Below, one piece after another: positions 35,747 to 44,329 of a DNA stretch of 64,000 bases. The position numbers and the translations under genes are program-made. Source of the DNA: Bradyrhizobium sp. 170. Its GTDB lineage: Bacteria > Pseudomonadota > Alphaproteobacteria > Rhizobiales > Xanthobacteraceae. Each line of letters begins with the position of its first letter. Position 1 is the stretch's first letter. The stretch spans positions 6,386,001 through 6,450,000 of the forward strand of contig NZ_CP064703.1 in NCBI RefSeq assembly GCF_023101085.1. The letters run 5' to 3'. The notes below the pieces were generated by a model. That model searched no databases, was not told the DNA's origin, and worked only from the letters and a program-made list of their open reading frames with translations.

Positions 35747-36499
35747 TCAGACGCTCACCGAGAGCGATGAAGTGGCGGCCGATGAAATCTGCTGGGCCTG
35801 CCGCTGGATCATCTGCTCGATGAAATTGTAGGACGATGCCGCTGATGTGGATGAGCTTTTACCCGCAGCCGACGTCATCGTTACCTTGGATCCGTCCGCA
35901 TAGGTGAGCGACGTCGTCACTGAACCGTCGCTGTTGGTGACGGATGTGCTGGAAGCGCCCTGCAGGGCCTGCGAGAGCGGATCGGAATTCGATCCGCCGG
36001 ACTCGCTGGCGGCATCATGATGAGGTTTTTTGCCGCCCTTCAGCGCCGATGCCAGTTCCTTGAGGCTCACCGAGCCGTCGCCGTCCTTGTCGAGCTTGCC
36101 GAACACGCTGTCGGCCTGCGCGATGTTGGTGCCGCCGGCGCCAAGCGCCTCTTCAAATTCCGACTTGCTGATCTTGCCGTCGCCATCGCCGTCGATCTGG
36201 CCGAACAGGTCTTTCAGCGCGGCGGAGCGGCTCTTGGATGCCGTGGTCGATCCCGCCGAGGACTGGCTTTGTGCGTCGAGCAGCGCGCTCATGGTCTGCG
36301 GCGATATCTGCGAACCGCCGCCGCCGGATCCGGAACCCGAGCCCGAGCCGACCGAAGCCGACGACCCCGAGGACATTAGATCGAACGGGCTCTTGGCGTC
36401 CTGGCTGCGGCCGGTGGATTGCGCGGACGACGACTTTGACGACGTCAGCGCCTTGAGGGCATCGATCGCCGACGACGCGGCGCCCAAAGCAAGGAACAT
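35747..36499 (-). CDS. EF-hand calcium-binding protein with low-complexity Ser/Gly regions
   Basis: A 250-residue protein with two canonical EF-hand loops: residues 103-114 (DGDGDGKISKSE) and 137-148 (DKDGDGSVSLKE), each with the Ca-ligand positions filled. A Ser/Gly-rich linker (about 43-63) precedes them and the C-terminus is Ser/Thr-rich with a YADGSKVTMTS segment. There is no classical signal peptide, only a mildly hydrophobic start. TTGGAG lies upstream of the ATG at 36499. It could be a calcium sensor or buffer; related proteins are annotated in Bradyrhizobium without function. Confidence 0.85.
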   Translation of the reverse strand: MFLALGAASSAIDALKALTSSKSSSAQSTGRSQDAKSPFDLMSSGSSASVGSGSGSGSGGGGSQISPQTMSALLDAQSQSSAGSTTASKSRSAALKDLFGQIDGDGDGKISKSEFEEALGAGGTNIAQADSVFGKLDKDGDGSVSLKELASALKGGKKPHHDAASESGGSNSDPLSQALQGASSTSVTNSDGSVTTSLTYADGSKVTMTSAAGKSSSTSAASSYNFIEQMIQRQAQQISSAATSSLSVSV

Positions 36500-36753
36500 G
36501 GCAAAACTCCAACAACGCCGCGCCGGTCGCGGCCGATAGCTCGTGCATGTTCCTCAGCAAGTGCCGTGCCATGCAGAAAAACCCAATAAAACCGGGCTTT
36601 CCCGCTTCCGTTCCGATCCCGCAAACCCGGCAATAGCTGCCCGTCGCGGCAGATTTTTCCGCCCACAGGAGACGTCCCGGGCTCATTGCCCCGGGCGCTC
36701 CTGCATGTTACGCGGGGCCGTTTCGCCCCTCGAAGAGTTTTGGGAAAGCGCAC

Positions 36754-37455
36754 ATGTCTCCGCAATTTGCGTCGCGTCCCCTCGTCATCGCACCGTCGAT
36801 CCTGGCGGCGGATTTCGCCAAGCTCGGCGAAGAAGTCCGCGCCGTGGACGCGGCGGGCGCCGACTGGATCCATCTCGACGTGATGGACGGGCATTTCGTG
36901 CCCAACATTTCCTACGGGCCTGATGTGATCAAGGCGATGCGCCCGCACACCAAGAAGATCTTTGACGCGCATCTGATGATCTCGCCTTGCGACCCCTATC
37001 TGGAGGCGTTTGCAAAAGCCGGCTGCGATCACATCACCGTTCACGCCGAGGCCGGGCCGCATCTGCATCGTTCGCTGCAGGCGATCCGCGCGCTTGGCAA
37101 GAAGGCCGGCGTCTCGCTCAACCCGGGCACGCCGGCGAGTGCGATCGAATATGTCATCGACCTGATCGATCTGGTGCTGGTCATGTCGGTCAATCCCGGC
37201 TTCGGCGGCCAGGCCTTCATCAAGTCCGCGCTCGGCAAGGTCAGCGACATCAGGGCGATGACGGCAGGACGTCCGATCGACATCGAGGTCGACGGCGGGG
37301 TGGCCCCTGACGTCGCCGGACAGTTGGCCGCCGCCGGCGCGAACGCGCTGGTCGCGGGCTCCGCGGTCTTCAAGGGCGGCACGATGGAAGCCTACAAGAC
37401 CAATATTTCCGCGATCCGTCACGCAGCGGCGCTGGCGCGCGGCGAAGCGGTGTGA
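36754..37455 (+). CDS. rpe: Ribulose-phosphate 3-epimerase
   Basis: A 233-residue TIM-barrel enzyme that interconverts ribulose 5-phosphate and xylulose 5-phosphate in the pentose phosphate and Calvin cycles. Signatures are [31 protein letters not shown] (metal-binding His and Asp), [14 protein letters not shown] and EVDGGVAPD, with the closing phosphate-binding [12 protein letters not shown]. Length fits the family. It stands alone between the EF-hand gene and a small membrane protein gene. Confidence 0.96.
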   Translation: MSPQFASRPLVIAPSILAADFAKLGEEVRAVDAAGADWIHLDVMDGHFVPNISYGPDVIKAMRPHTKKIFDAHLMISPCDPYLEAFAKAGCDHITVHAEAGPHLHRSLQAIRALGKKAGVSLNPGTPASAIEYVIDLIDLVLVMSVNPGFGGQAFIKSALGKVSDIRAMTAGRPIDIEVDGGVAPDVAGQLAAAGANALVAGSAVFKGGTMEAYKTNISAIRHAAALARGEAV

Positions 37456-37514
37456 CGCGGACAAGCCTCCCTGCGCGCCGAACCATTCCTTGTGACCGCG
37501 CGACCAAGTAAGGC

Positions 37515-38069
37515 ATGGACGAACTCCGATCCACGATATTCTCCTCGATATTTTCCTTGGGCTTACGCCGGCTATTGACCGAAGCACTTCAACCCGGCGA
37601 GCGCGTGCTGTGGCAGAGCCAGCCTGACGGTATTGCCCGCATGATGATGTGGCGGTTTCTCTGGTGGATCGGATTTTCCTGGCTACTCGTCACCGCCGTC
37701 GCGATCTCCAGAGGCTGGATCGTTCAGTCGACCGTGCCCCTCTTGATGGTCGGCATCGCGATGGTCGCTGCCCCGTTCGTGATGCTGCTGCATGACCTGC
37801 AGACGCTTTTCGCAATCACCAACCGGCGGGCGCTGATCGTGCGAACGGCCTGGGGCAAGCGGACCGTGACGGCGACGCGCTTTAAAGACATGGACGCGGC
37901 ATTCGAGATAGCAGACATCGGCCGCGGCGCCGGCCACCTGAATTTTGCGTCGGGGCGCTCGACCCGCTCTCCCGACACGGATTACACCGGCCGCTACGGG
38001 TTCCGCTGCGTCAAAAACCCGTCAGAGGTTCGCGACATCCTCGAGCGCGCGCGTCGTTGCAACGCGTAG
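37515..38069 (+). CDS. Small membrane protein with PH-like C-terminal region
   Basis: A 184-residue protein with two adjacent hydrophobic segments (about 48-67 and 74-94). The region before them (LQPGERVLWQSQPDG) and after them (TLFAITNRRALIVR) matches the layout of bacterial PH-domain membrane proteins, where a beta-rich cytoplasmic domain follows a two-helix hairpin. The downstream gene encodes a separate exported protein. Function unknown. Confidence 0.75.
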   Translation: MDELRSTIFSSIFSLGLRRLLTEALQPGERVLWQSQPDGIARMMMWRFLWWIGFSWLLVTAVAISRGWIVQSTVPLLMVGIAMVAAPFVMLLHDLQTLFAITNRRALIVRTAWGKRTVTATRFKDMDAAFEIADIGRGAGHLNFASGRSTRSPDTDYTGRYGFRCVKNPSEVRDILERARRCNA

Positions 38070-38199
38070 CGGGCAGGAAAGCCACAGCAGGCGCGCGGCG
38101 AGCCATGGAACCCGAAAGTCCATGCTCCGGCCACAAAGCGTCACGCATCTCGCCATAAAGGCAGACCAGCATCCCGCCTTTCACGGATGGGACGAGAAT

Positions 38200-38580
38200 A
38201 TGATCAAGGCCTTCACCACCGCCGCAATGCTCCTGGTATTCGCTCCCTCCGCCGCGCTCGCGCAGCGCGCAGGCGATGCTGCACTGGGCGCGGTAGCCGG
38301 CGCCGTCGTGCTGGGCCCGGTCGGGGCCGTCGCCGGAGCCTTCGTCGGCTACACGGCCGGGCCTTCGATATCGCGGTCGTGGGGACTGGAAGGCTCACGG
38401 TCGTCGCGGCACCGGAGGCACTCTTCAAGGGACAGCGTGCGCGGCGCCAGGGCGGAGGCCGTAGGCGCCGCACCCAGTTCCGCCGGTCAGGCCGAACGGA
38501 CCGGCCGCGTCACCAGCTATCCCGTGCCGAACCCGCCGCGCTCCGCCAGCAAGCTACCGCCTGTCCAGCCCCTCGACTGA
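38200..38580 (+). CDS. Small exported glycine-zipper protein
   Basis: A 126-residue protein with a Sec signal peptide (residues 1-21, cleavage after ALA). A Gly/Ala-rich segment (GAVAGAVVLGPVGAVAGAFVG) follows, of the glycine-zipper kind that inserts into or associates with membranes, then a basic Arg/Ser-rich tail. The ATG at 38200 is chosen because it begins the signal peptide. No family named. Confidence 0.7.
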   Translation: MIKAFTTAAMLLVFAPSAALAQRAGDAALGAVAGAVVLGPVGAVAGAFVGYTAGPSISRSWGLEGSRSSRHRRHSSRDSVRGARAEAVGAAPSSAGQAERTGRVTSYPVPNPPRSASKLPPVQPLD

Positions 38581-38596
38581 ACACACGCGCCGCCTG

Positions 38597-40024
38597 CTAC
38601 GCGCTATCCCCCTGCCCCGACGCCACGGCCGACCGTGGCGGCCGCACCACCGTCACGGTGCAGGCGGCTTCGGCCGCGACCTTGGCCGAGACGCTGCCGA
38701 GCAACGTACGCAGCATCGAATTCTGCCGCGCGCCGATCACGATGTGATCGACATGGTTGACCCTGGTGAATTCCAGGATCGCGGCGGCGGGATCGATCGC
38801 CTCCAGCACATGCACCGTGAGCCGGCTTTCATCCAACTCCAGCGACTGCGCCCAGTGCCGCAGCGCGACCATGCGGTCGATATGCTTGTTGTTGCCCTGC
38901 TCGTCGAGCGTCCGGTCGATGGTGACGCGGCCGAGCCTGAGCACGTTCAGGCAGGCGAGCCGCGCCGACGGCAACGTCGCGAGGAGCTGCGCGGCGGTCC
39001 GGCGCAGGCATTCGTTGAGCGTTCCCGACGCCTCCTCGGTATCGATCGCAACGACCACGATCGGCCCCGACGCCAGTTGGGCCGCGACATCGGATTTCGG
39101 CTGCGGCAGCGTCAGGCCGCGATTGAAGCGGCGGCGCCACACCGTGGAGAGCGGATCGCGCTGCAGCCGCTCCGAGCGCGCCGTCAGCTTGACCTGCTCA
39201 GGGTGCGCCAGCTCGAACGCCAGTTGGGAAGCCGTCGGATGACGCCACACCGGCTCGATCTCGAGGCACCGCAGCACGATTTCCTGCAGCCATGGCGGAT
39301 AATCGGGCTTAAGCCTGCGCGGCGGATAGGGATCGCGCCAAAGCCTTCGCCGCATGCCGCGCAGCGTTTCGCTCTCGCCGAACGGCCGCTCGCCGGTGGT
39401 GAAGAAATACAACAGCACGCCCAGCGAAAACAAATCGCTGCGCGGATCGTCGCGAACGCCGAGCAAACGCTCCGGCGCCATGTACGGCGCGGTGCCGTAG
39501 GGCAGACGGAATTCCTCCTGCAGCAGGTCCGGCAACTGGTTGTGATGCGACAGGCCGAAATCGATCAGCACGCATTCGCCTGATGGCCGGAACATGATGC
39601 TGGACGGCTTGATGTCGTGATGAATGACGTTCTGCCGGTGAAGATCGGCCAGCGCGGTCGCGATCTTTCCAACGATCACCCACGCCTCTTCGTAAGGGAT
39701 CGGCAATTCGTCGATCCGGCTAAAGAGCGTCTTGCCGGGGATGCGCTCCATGACGACGTAGGGCTGCCAGTCGAAATCGCCGGTGCCGAAACAGCCCGGC
39801 ACGTGCGGGCCCGCCAGCCGCGGCACGATCATCTGCTCCATCTCGAAGCTGACGATCGCTGCCGGATCCTCGCCCTCGGCAACCCGCGGGACCTTCATTA
39901 ACAGCGGCACGCTGATGCCGGGATGCGTCACCGTCCACAGCGTCGCCATGCCGCCCTGGTGGATGCGCTCGCCGATGGTGAAGCCGTCGAGTTCCGCGCC
40001 CTGCTCTATCAAAGGCTTCACCAT
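38597..40024 (-). CDS. Serine/threonine protein kinase fused to a universal stress protein domain
   Basis: A 475-residue fusion. The Hanks-type kinase domain covers about 12-280: glycine-rich loop GERIHQGGMATLW, catalytic Lys44, catalytic loop HHDIKPSS with Asp137, DFG at 155-157 and APE at 183-185. The Asn that normally follows (KPSN) is Ser142, an unusual change at a Mg ligand. The C-terminal UspA domain (about 330-470) has the ATP-binding motif GARQNSMLRTLLGSVS. There is no transmembrane segment. The ATG at 40024 lies 4 bases beyond the stop of the metallophosphoesterase, so the pair forms an operon. Confidence 0.9.
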   Translation of the reverse strand: MVKPLIEQGAELDGFTIGERIHQGGMATLWTVTHPGISVPLLMKVPRVAEGEDPAAIVSFEMEQMIVPRLAGPHVPGCFGTGDFDWQPYVVMERIPGKTLFSRIDELPIPYEEAWVIVGKIATALADLHRQNVIHHDIKPSSIMFRPSGECVLIDFGLSHHNQLPDLLQEEFRLPYGTAPYMAPERLLGVRDDPRSDLFSLGVLLYFFTTGERPFGESETLRGMRRRLWRDPYPPRRLKPDYPPWLQEIVLRCLEIEPVWRHPTASQLAFELAHPEQVKLTARSERLQRDPLSTVWRRRFNRGLTLPQPKSDVAAQLASGPIVVVAIDTEEASGTLNECLRRTAAQLLATLPSARLACLNVLRLGRVTIDRTLDEQGNNKHIDRMVALRHWAQSLELDESRLTVHVLEAIDPAAAILEFTRVNHVDHIVIGARQNSMLRTLLGSVSAKVAAEAACTVTVVRPPRSAVASGQGDSA

Positions 40025-40028
40025 TCCC

Positions 40029-40769
40029 TCATTTCCCCACGAGCAGGCGATCGGCCAGCCAGTGCGGCAGGCCGTTGGCGCGGATACGGTCCGCGGCCGC
40101 CTCGACATCGTAAGGCACGCGGCAATAGGTGATCTCGCGCGACGTCGTATCGAGCATCGCGAACGAAGCCGCCGGGTCACCGTCCCGCGGCTGCCCGACC
40201 GAGCCGAGCACGGCGAGCCAGCGCCGGCCGCCGAGCAATTGTACCGGCACGTCTGACGTCGGGATGAAGCTCGTCATCTTTGCCGCCGAAGACATCGAAT
40301 AGAGCGCCGGCCGATGAATGTGTCCGCAGAAGGTGACATGGGCATCGGTGGCCGCGATGCTGCGCGCGGCGTCCGGCGTATCGCGTACATAGTGCCATCG
40401 CGCCGGATGCGAGGCTTCCGAATGCACGTAGAGGCGATCGCCTTCTTGCCGGGTCAGCGGCAACTCCGCCAGAAAACGCCGCTGCGGCGCGCTGAGCCTG
40501 CCGCGCGTCCACTCGATCGCGGCCTGCGCCGCGGCGTTCATGCTTTCTGACGGGGTGCTGATCGCGTGATCGTGGTTACCGATGACGGCGATGGCGCCGT
40601 CATCGACCAGGCTCATCACCGTATCGACCGCCCATTCCGGATCGGCGCCGTAGCCGACGACATCGCCGAGGCAGACGATCCGCTCCGCACCGCGCCCGCG
40701 CGCGAAATCGAGACACGCGCTGAACGCCTGCCGGTTGGCGTGGATATCGGCAAAGATGGCCAGCCGCAC
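40029..40769 (-). CDS. Calcineurin-like metallophosphoesterase
   Basis: A 246-residue phosphoesterase with all metal-binding motifs: DIHAN (Asp8, His10), GDVVGYG (Asp36), GNHDH (Asn65, His66), His116 and GHIHRP (His150, His152). Length and start match YfcE/MJ0936-like phosphodiesterases, a group that includes protein phosphatases and nucleotide diesterases. The GTG start at 40769 is preceded by GGGAGAAG. It is immediately upstream of the kinase-UspA gene; reversing that kinase is an attractive but unproven role. Confidence 0.9.
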   Translation of the reverse strand: MRLAIFADIHANRQAFSACLDFARGRGAERIVCLGDVVGYGADPEWAVDTVMSLVDDGAIAVIGNHDHAISTPSESMNAAAQAAIEWTRGRLSAPQRRFLAELPLTRQEGDRLYVHSEASHPARWHYVRDTPDAARSIAATDAHVTFCGHIHRPALYSMSSAAKMTSFIPTSDVPVQLLGGRRWLAVLGSVGQPRDGDPAASFAMLDTTSREITYCRVPYDVEAAADRIRANGLPHWLADRLLVGK

Positions 40770-40922
40770 GCGTCTTCTCCCTGCTCACTGTAGCAGCCAA
40801 GTCTGCGTCAGATTTGACTGACATCGACGCTTTCCGGTGGCGCCAGCATCCGACGTTAATGCAGCAAAATCGGAAATGCGCCACGCCTGCCCCTGGGGCA
40901 GGTCCCCGACCTGCCATGCATG

Positions 40923-42023
40923 TCAATTTGGCAGCGGAAAATGCCTGCCAGCCAGGATAGACCTCACCGTCTTCGCCTGCTCGGGGCCCTTTTGACCTGC
41001 CGCGGCGAGCAATGCGGTGGTGAACGCCAGCGGTTTTTCGGCGTCTACATTCGGCCATTTCATCGAACGCCAAGCAGCCACGACGATCGGGTCGCTGACA
41101 TCGCGGCCCAGCGTCGTTCGCATCGCCCAGAATGCTCCGCTCCAGGCTTCTCCTACGGCGTAGAAATCAAAGCCGGGGGATTTGCCTTTGACATCATCGT
41201 ACTTCTTGTCATTGGCCATATTGCGTATGAATGGCAGGTTCTGGCCGAAGGCTTTCGCAGCTATTTCGCCGAGCCGGGGATTGTTCAGGAAACTGCAACC
41301 CAAATAATCGGCGATGCCGGATTCGATCGCTGCGTAGGAACCTTGCTGCGGCTCCTTGTGCGTGGACGCCAGCACATGGTGGTTGTACTCCCGCAACGGG
41401 ACCGACGGATCCGCGGCAAGCTTCGGATCGATCACGATCACGTTGTCGGAATAATGCGCGTTTGGTCCGCCTTGCGTCGGCTCGATCTTCACGCGAACGC
41501 GCTCGCCCACGGCAAACCCGATCTTGTCGAGGCTGGAAACATAATCCTGCATCAGCTTGTCCAAGCTCTGCTTCAGGCTGTCGGTCAGGTTTTCCGAAGG
41601 TTCGAACGCAACCTTGCCGCTTGGCGCGGGAAGCGAGGGGCCAGTGCCCGGCGTACGCGCGGCCAGAAATGCGGTCACTTTTTTGGCGCGGTCCGGGTTC
41701 GCGATCAGCCCCGAACGCAGCAGAAATTCCAGGTTTCGTGCCGCAGCTTCGGTATCGCCGGTCTTCGTCATTTCGAGAATGCGCGCAGACTCGGCCTTGC
41801 TATCCTCCAGCGCGACCTGCTGCCCGCCGTTGACCACCGCAACGACGGCATTTCCAACCGCCGCCGCCGTCGCTGCCAAGATCGCGACCACCAGCGGGCT
41901 TCGCCATTTCGAGCTCGCCTGTTCGCGCTCCTTCACCGCAACTTCGCGGCCGCGCATTGCGATGTCGGCATGCCACTTCTCGCGGTCGAATTCGAACCTC
42001 TCCCGGTCTGAGACGTCAGACAT
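40923..42023 (-). CDS. Membrane-anchored protein with degenerate gluzincin-like motif
   Basis: A 366-residue protein. The first 42 residues are charged and probably cytoplasmic, one hydrophobic segment follows (about 44-65), and the rest should be periplasmic. In the C-terminal half, REYNHHVLAS (residues 211-220) and, 18 residues later, AIESGIADYLG (about 232-241) closely resemble the HExxH and (G/E)E-x-x-x-D-Y zinc-binding region of thermolysin/fungalysin-type peptidases (HEYGHHV ... GEGFADY). The first His ligand is Arg211, so zinc binding and activity are doubtful. No named family is recognised and no operon partner is seen. Confidence 0.65.
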   Translation of the reverse strand: MSDVSDRERFEFDREKWHADIAMRGREVAVKEREQASSKWRSPLVVAILAATAAAVGNAVVAVVNGGQQVALEDSKAESARILEMTKTGDTEAAARNLEFLLRSGLIANPDRAKKVTAFLAARTPGTGPSLPAPSGKVAFEPSENLTDSLKQSLDKLMQDYVSSLDKIGFAVGERVRVKIEPTQGGPNAHYSDNVIVIDPKLAADPSVPLREYNHHVLASTHKEPQQGSYAAIESGIADYLGCSFLNNPRLGEIAAKAFGQNLPFIRNMANDKKYDDVKGKSPGFDFYAVGEAWSGAFWAMRTTLGRDVSDPIVVAAWRSMKWPNVDAEKPLAFTTALLAAAGQKGPEQAKTVRSILAGRHFPLPN

Positions 42024-42114
42024 AGCTCTCGCCCCTTACGCATCACGGGGCAAGGATAAACGAGCTTGATTTCCTGCGATAGTTGTATTCGGGCGAGCCG
42101 CTCGGAGAGATGGT

Positions 42115-42711
42115 TCAGCGCTTGCGGGGCGCTTCCAAACCCTTGAGCACGAGCGCGAGCAGCGCGTCGATCCGTGCCGGGGCGCCCGGCTCATTCCATT
42201 CCTCGGCGTGGGCCGGATGGTGGAAGCGGCTTGTGGCATCGAAAATCGCGCGCGCCGTCACCTTGATGTCGGCGACCTCGAACGCGCCCTGCTTCAAGCC
42301 GTCGGACAGGATCAGGGCAATCTGATCGACCAGGCAGTCCTTGTGGCAGTTCACCGACTGGCAGGCCTCGCGGGCCAGCGCCAGGTAGGTCGCAAACATT
42401 TCGGGATCGTCGCCAAGCCGCTTGTGCTTGATCGAAAACATCGTGCGCAGCCACTTCTCCAGCCGAGCGGGCGCCGGGCCGGAAGTTTCTGCGATCTTCA
42501 GCAGAGGCGCGCTGAGACGGTCGAGCCAGCGCTTGGCCACCGCTTCGCGCAGCGAGGCCTTGCTGGGGAAATGGCGATAGACGCTGCCGTGGCTGACATC
42601 GAGCGCACGTGCAACGTCCACCACAGTGGCCTTGGCCAACCCGTAGCGGCGCAGAACGTCCTCGGTTACTTCCAGAATCCGTTCGGGGGTCAGAACCACG
42701 ACTTCGTTCAT
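42115..42711 (-). CDS. TetR family transcriptional regulator
   Basis: A 198-residue repressor-type protein. The helix-turn-helix lies at about residues 28-55 (VVDVARALDVSHGSVYRHF). The C-terminal ligand domain is specific to this protein, with a CxxxxxCHKDC cluster near residues 114-124 that might sense metal or redox. It appears to be the second gene after a 37-codon ORF, behind a promoter overlapped by a palindrome (42984-43005), which suggests autoregulation. The ligand is unknown. Confidence 0.92.
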   Translation of the reverse strand: MNEVVVLTPERILEVTEDVLRRYGLAKATVVDVARALDVSHGSVYRHFPSKASLREAVAKRWLDRLSAPLLKIAETSGPAPARLEKWLRTMFSIKHKRLGDDPEMFATYLALAREACQSVNCHKDCLVDQIALILSDGLKQGAFEVADIKVTARAIFDATSRFHHPAHAEEWNEPGAPARIDALLALVLKGLEAPRKR

Positions 42712-42777
42712 GCGCGCACCTGCGAAACGATGGGACGGGTGGTCATCTAATCCCCCTTAGGCAATCACCTTGGCGGG

Positions 42778-42891
42778 TTAATGTTTCGTCGCCGGTTCCA
42801 GCCGCTCGGCCTGGGCGGCCAGATGACGGGCGACGCTCTGGTTGAGCCAGCGCTGGATTTGGGCGGTCAGATGAATGAGATGGGTCGTCAT
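42778..42891 (-). CDS. 37-residue micro-ORF upstream of tetR
   Basis: A short ORF (MTTHLIHLTAQIQRWLNQSV at the start, ending LEPATKH) with an AAAGGA ribosome binding site seven bases before the ATG at 42891. The peptide is predicted to form one amphipathic helix. It lies 66 bases upstream of the TetR gene on the same strand and 76 bases after the proposed -10 box. It may be a small target protein or a leader peptide; no family is known to me. Confidence 0.55.
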   Translation of the reverse strand: MTTHLIHLTAQIQRWLNQSVARHLAAQAERLEPATKH

Positions 42892-42966
42892 AGCGTAGTC
42901 CTTTGCGAGTCCCCGGGCTCAAAAACCTTAAGAGCCGGGTGACGCCCAATACTGGCGTCGGCAATG

Positions 42967-42996
42967 GATATAGCATGTCTCGCTGACAGATTTCAA
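42967..42996 (-). promoter_or_regulatory. Predicted promoter of the micro-ORF/tetR operon
   Basis: On the minus strand, TTGAAA (42991-42996) and TATATC (42967-42972) stand 18 bases apart, a good sigma-70-type layout. The -35 box lies inside the palindrome at 42984-43005. Confidence 0.55.
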
Positions 42997-43005
42997 TATC
43001 TGTCA
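42984..43005. promoter_or_regulatory. Palindromic operator, probable TetR binding site
   Basis: TGACAGAT (42984-42991) and ATCTGTCA (42998-43005) are exact reverse complements around six bases. Its size suits a TetR dimer and it covers the -35 box of the predicted promoter, so binding would repress. Confidence 0.65.
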
Positions 43006-43053
43006 CTCAATAATCCGTGATTGTCGGGGTCCGCCTTGGTCTCGCGCCGAAGC

Positions 43054-43662
43054 CTATTGCTCGTCCTTCGGGGGCATCCGCGGCGGAAGCAGCGGGGTAA
43101 ACGCCACCCCGTCGCCATCGCGGGGCGCCGCGACCAATCCCCCGCCGGTCGAGGGATCGCCGCCCGACGTGTCCAGGATCATGCTGGGCGTGATGTACTC
43201 GCGGGCGGCCTGGAGCAGGCTGCCGCCGCCATCGCCAAAATCGGCGGCGCGACCGCCCTGCGGACGGCCGGCGGCGATTTCGCCCGCCGCCTTGTCGGTC
43301 TTTTCCGCAAGCCTGTCGCTGTAGGGAATGCGAAACGCCCGGGGAACGCCGCTCGGCCGATTTCCTTCGTCGAGGGTCTCGACCCAGAGATAGATTGAGC
43401 CCGGATCGCCCTCCAGCGAGTGCGGCTCCACGATGCGGGCCTGCAGCAATTTGAACGCTGCCGGCAGCCTGTCGACGGTGGCCCAGCCCAGCAGCCCGCG
43501 CACGCCGACAAAGCTTGCGATGTAGAACGCGCTCGTCACCACCACAGCGACCGCCTTGGCGGACCACGGCAGGCGCGCATAGACCACGACGATCAGCAGC
43601 AGCGCGCCGATCAGCGCGTAGCTGATGGAGAGCGTGAGGATGACGGATTGAAGGCTATTCAC
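43054..43662 (-). CDS. Membrane protein, third gene of ExbB-like operon
   Basis: A 202-residue protein with two hydrophobic segments near the N-terminus (about 7-28 and 36-58), a mixed domain (about 60-130) and a Gly/Pro-rich C-terminus without predicted structure. Its start overlaps the end of the upstream gene by eight bases. It has no recognised family; the context suggests it is a component of the ExbB-like membrane assembly. Confidence 0.75.
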   Translation of the reverse strand: MNSLQSVILTLSISYALIGALLLIVVVYARLPWSAKAVAVVVTSAFYIASFVGVRGLLGWATVDRLPAAFKLLQARIVEPHSLEGDPGSIYLWVETLDEGNRPSGVPRAFRIPYSDRLAEKTDKAAGEIAAGRPQGGRAADFGDGGGSLLQAAREYITPSMILDTSGGDPSTGGGLVAAPRDGDGVAFTPLLPPRMPPKDEQ

Positions 43663-44329
43663 GGCGCGGCATCCTCACGCCGGTTTTCGGATCGAGGTCC
43701 GCGCCGTTGGAGCGAACGTTGCGGAACGTCTCCATCAGCGACTTCTGCCGCTGCTGGACGTCGACCACCTTGCCTGCGGCGTCGAGCCAGAAGCGCACCG
43801 CCGTCTTCTCATCGCCGGTGTGGTCGAGCGTGAGCTTGTTGTCGAAGATCACCTGCGCGGTTGGATTGAGCTTCTGGACCTTCACGCTCACCGCGACGGG
43901 CTGCCCGGTGATGGCCTGAAAGTGCGAGACGTTGACGGTGTATTCGCCGGGGACGATGCCGCGCACCGTGACGATTTCCTCCCGGATCGGCGACAGGATC
44001 TTCTTGCCGGCGACGACGATGGAATCGTTCGCGCCGCCGCGGTCATCGCGGTCGAGGGTGAGGAAACCGGCTTCGCGCCGGCGGTACCAGGCGATGTTGC
44101 CGGCAGGGTCCTGCACGAACAGATCGAAGTCATCAGGATGATTGTCCGGCCAGTCCATCGTGATGAGGAATTCGGCCTTGGAATCGATATTGCCATCCTT
44201 GGCGTCCGGCGAAACCGCAAGCAGCGCCAGGAAGAACAGGAACGCGATCACCTGCAGCGCCTTGAACAGCATCACGCCTAGCGGGTCGAACGGCTCCTCG
44301 CGCGGATAGAGACCGAAGTCATCCATCAT
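43655..44329 (-). CDS. Single-span membrane protein with large periplasmic domain, partner of ExbB-like protein
   Basis: A 224-residue protein with one hydrophobic segment (about 20-42) and a long mostly beta periplasmic region (about 45-224). This topology is that of ExbD/TolR/MotB partners, but I see neither the conserved membrane Asp in the usual ExbD position nor a peptidoglycan-binding motif. The segment EFLITMDWPDNHPDDFDLFVQDPAGNIAWYRR is conserved-looking and may be a binding domain. The ATG at 44329 overlaps the stop of the ExbB-like gene (ATGA), so translation is coupled. Confidence 0.75.
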   Translation of the reverse strand: MMDDFGLYPREEPFDPLGVMLFKALQVIAFLFFLALLAVSPDAKDGNIDSKAEFLITMDWPDNHPDDFDLFVQDPAGNIAWYRRREAGFLTLDRDDRGGANDSIVVAGKKILSPIREEIVTVRGIVPGEYTVNVSHFQAITGQPVAVSVKVQKLNPTAQVIFDNKLTLDHTGDEKTAVRFWLDAAGKVVDVQQRQKSLMETFRNVRSNGADLDPKTGVRMPRRE

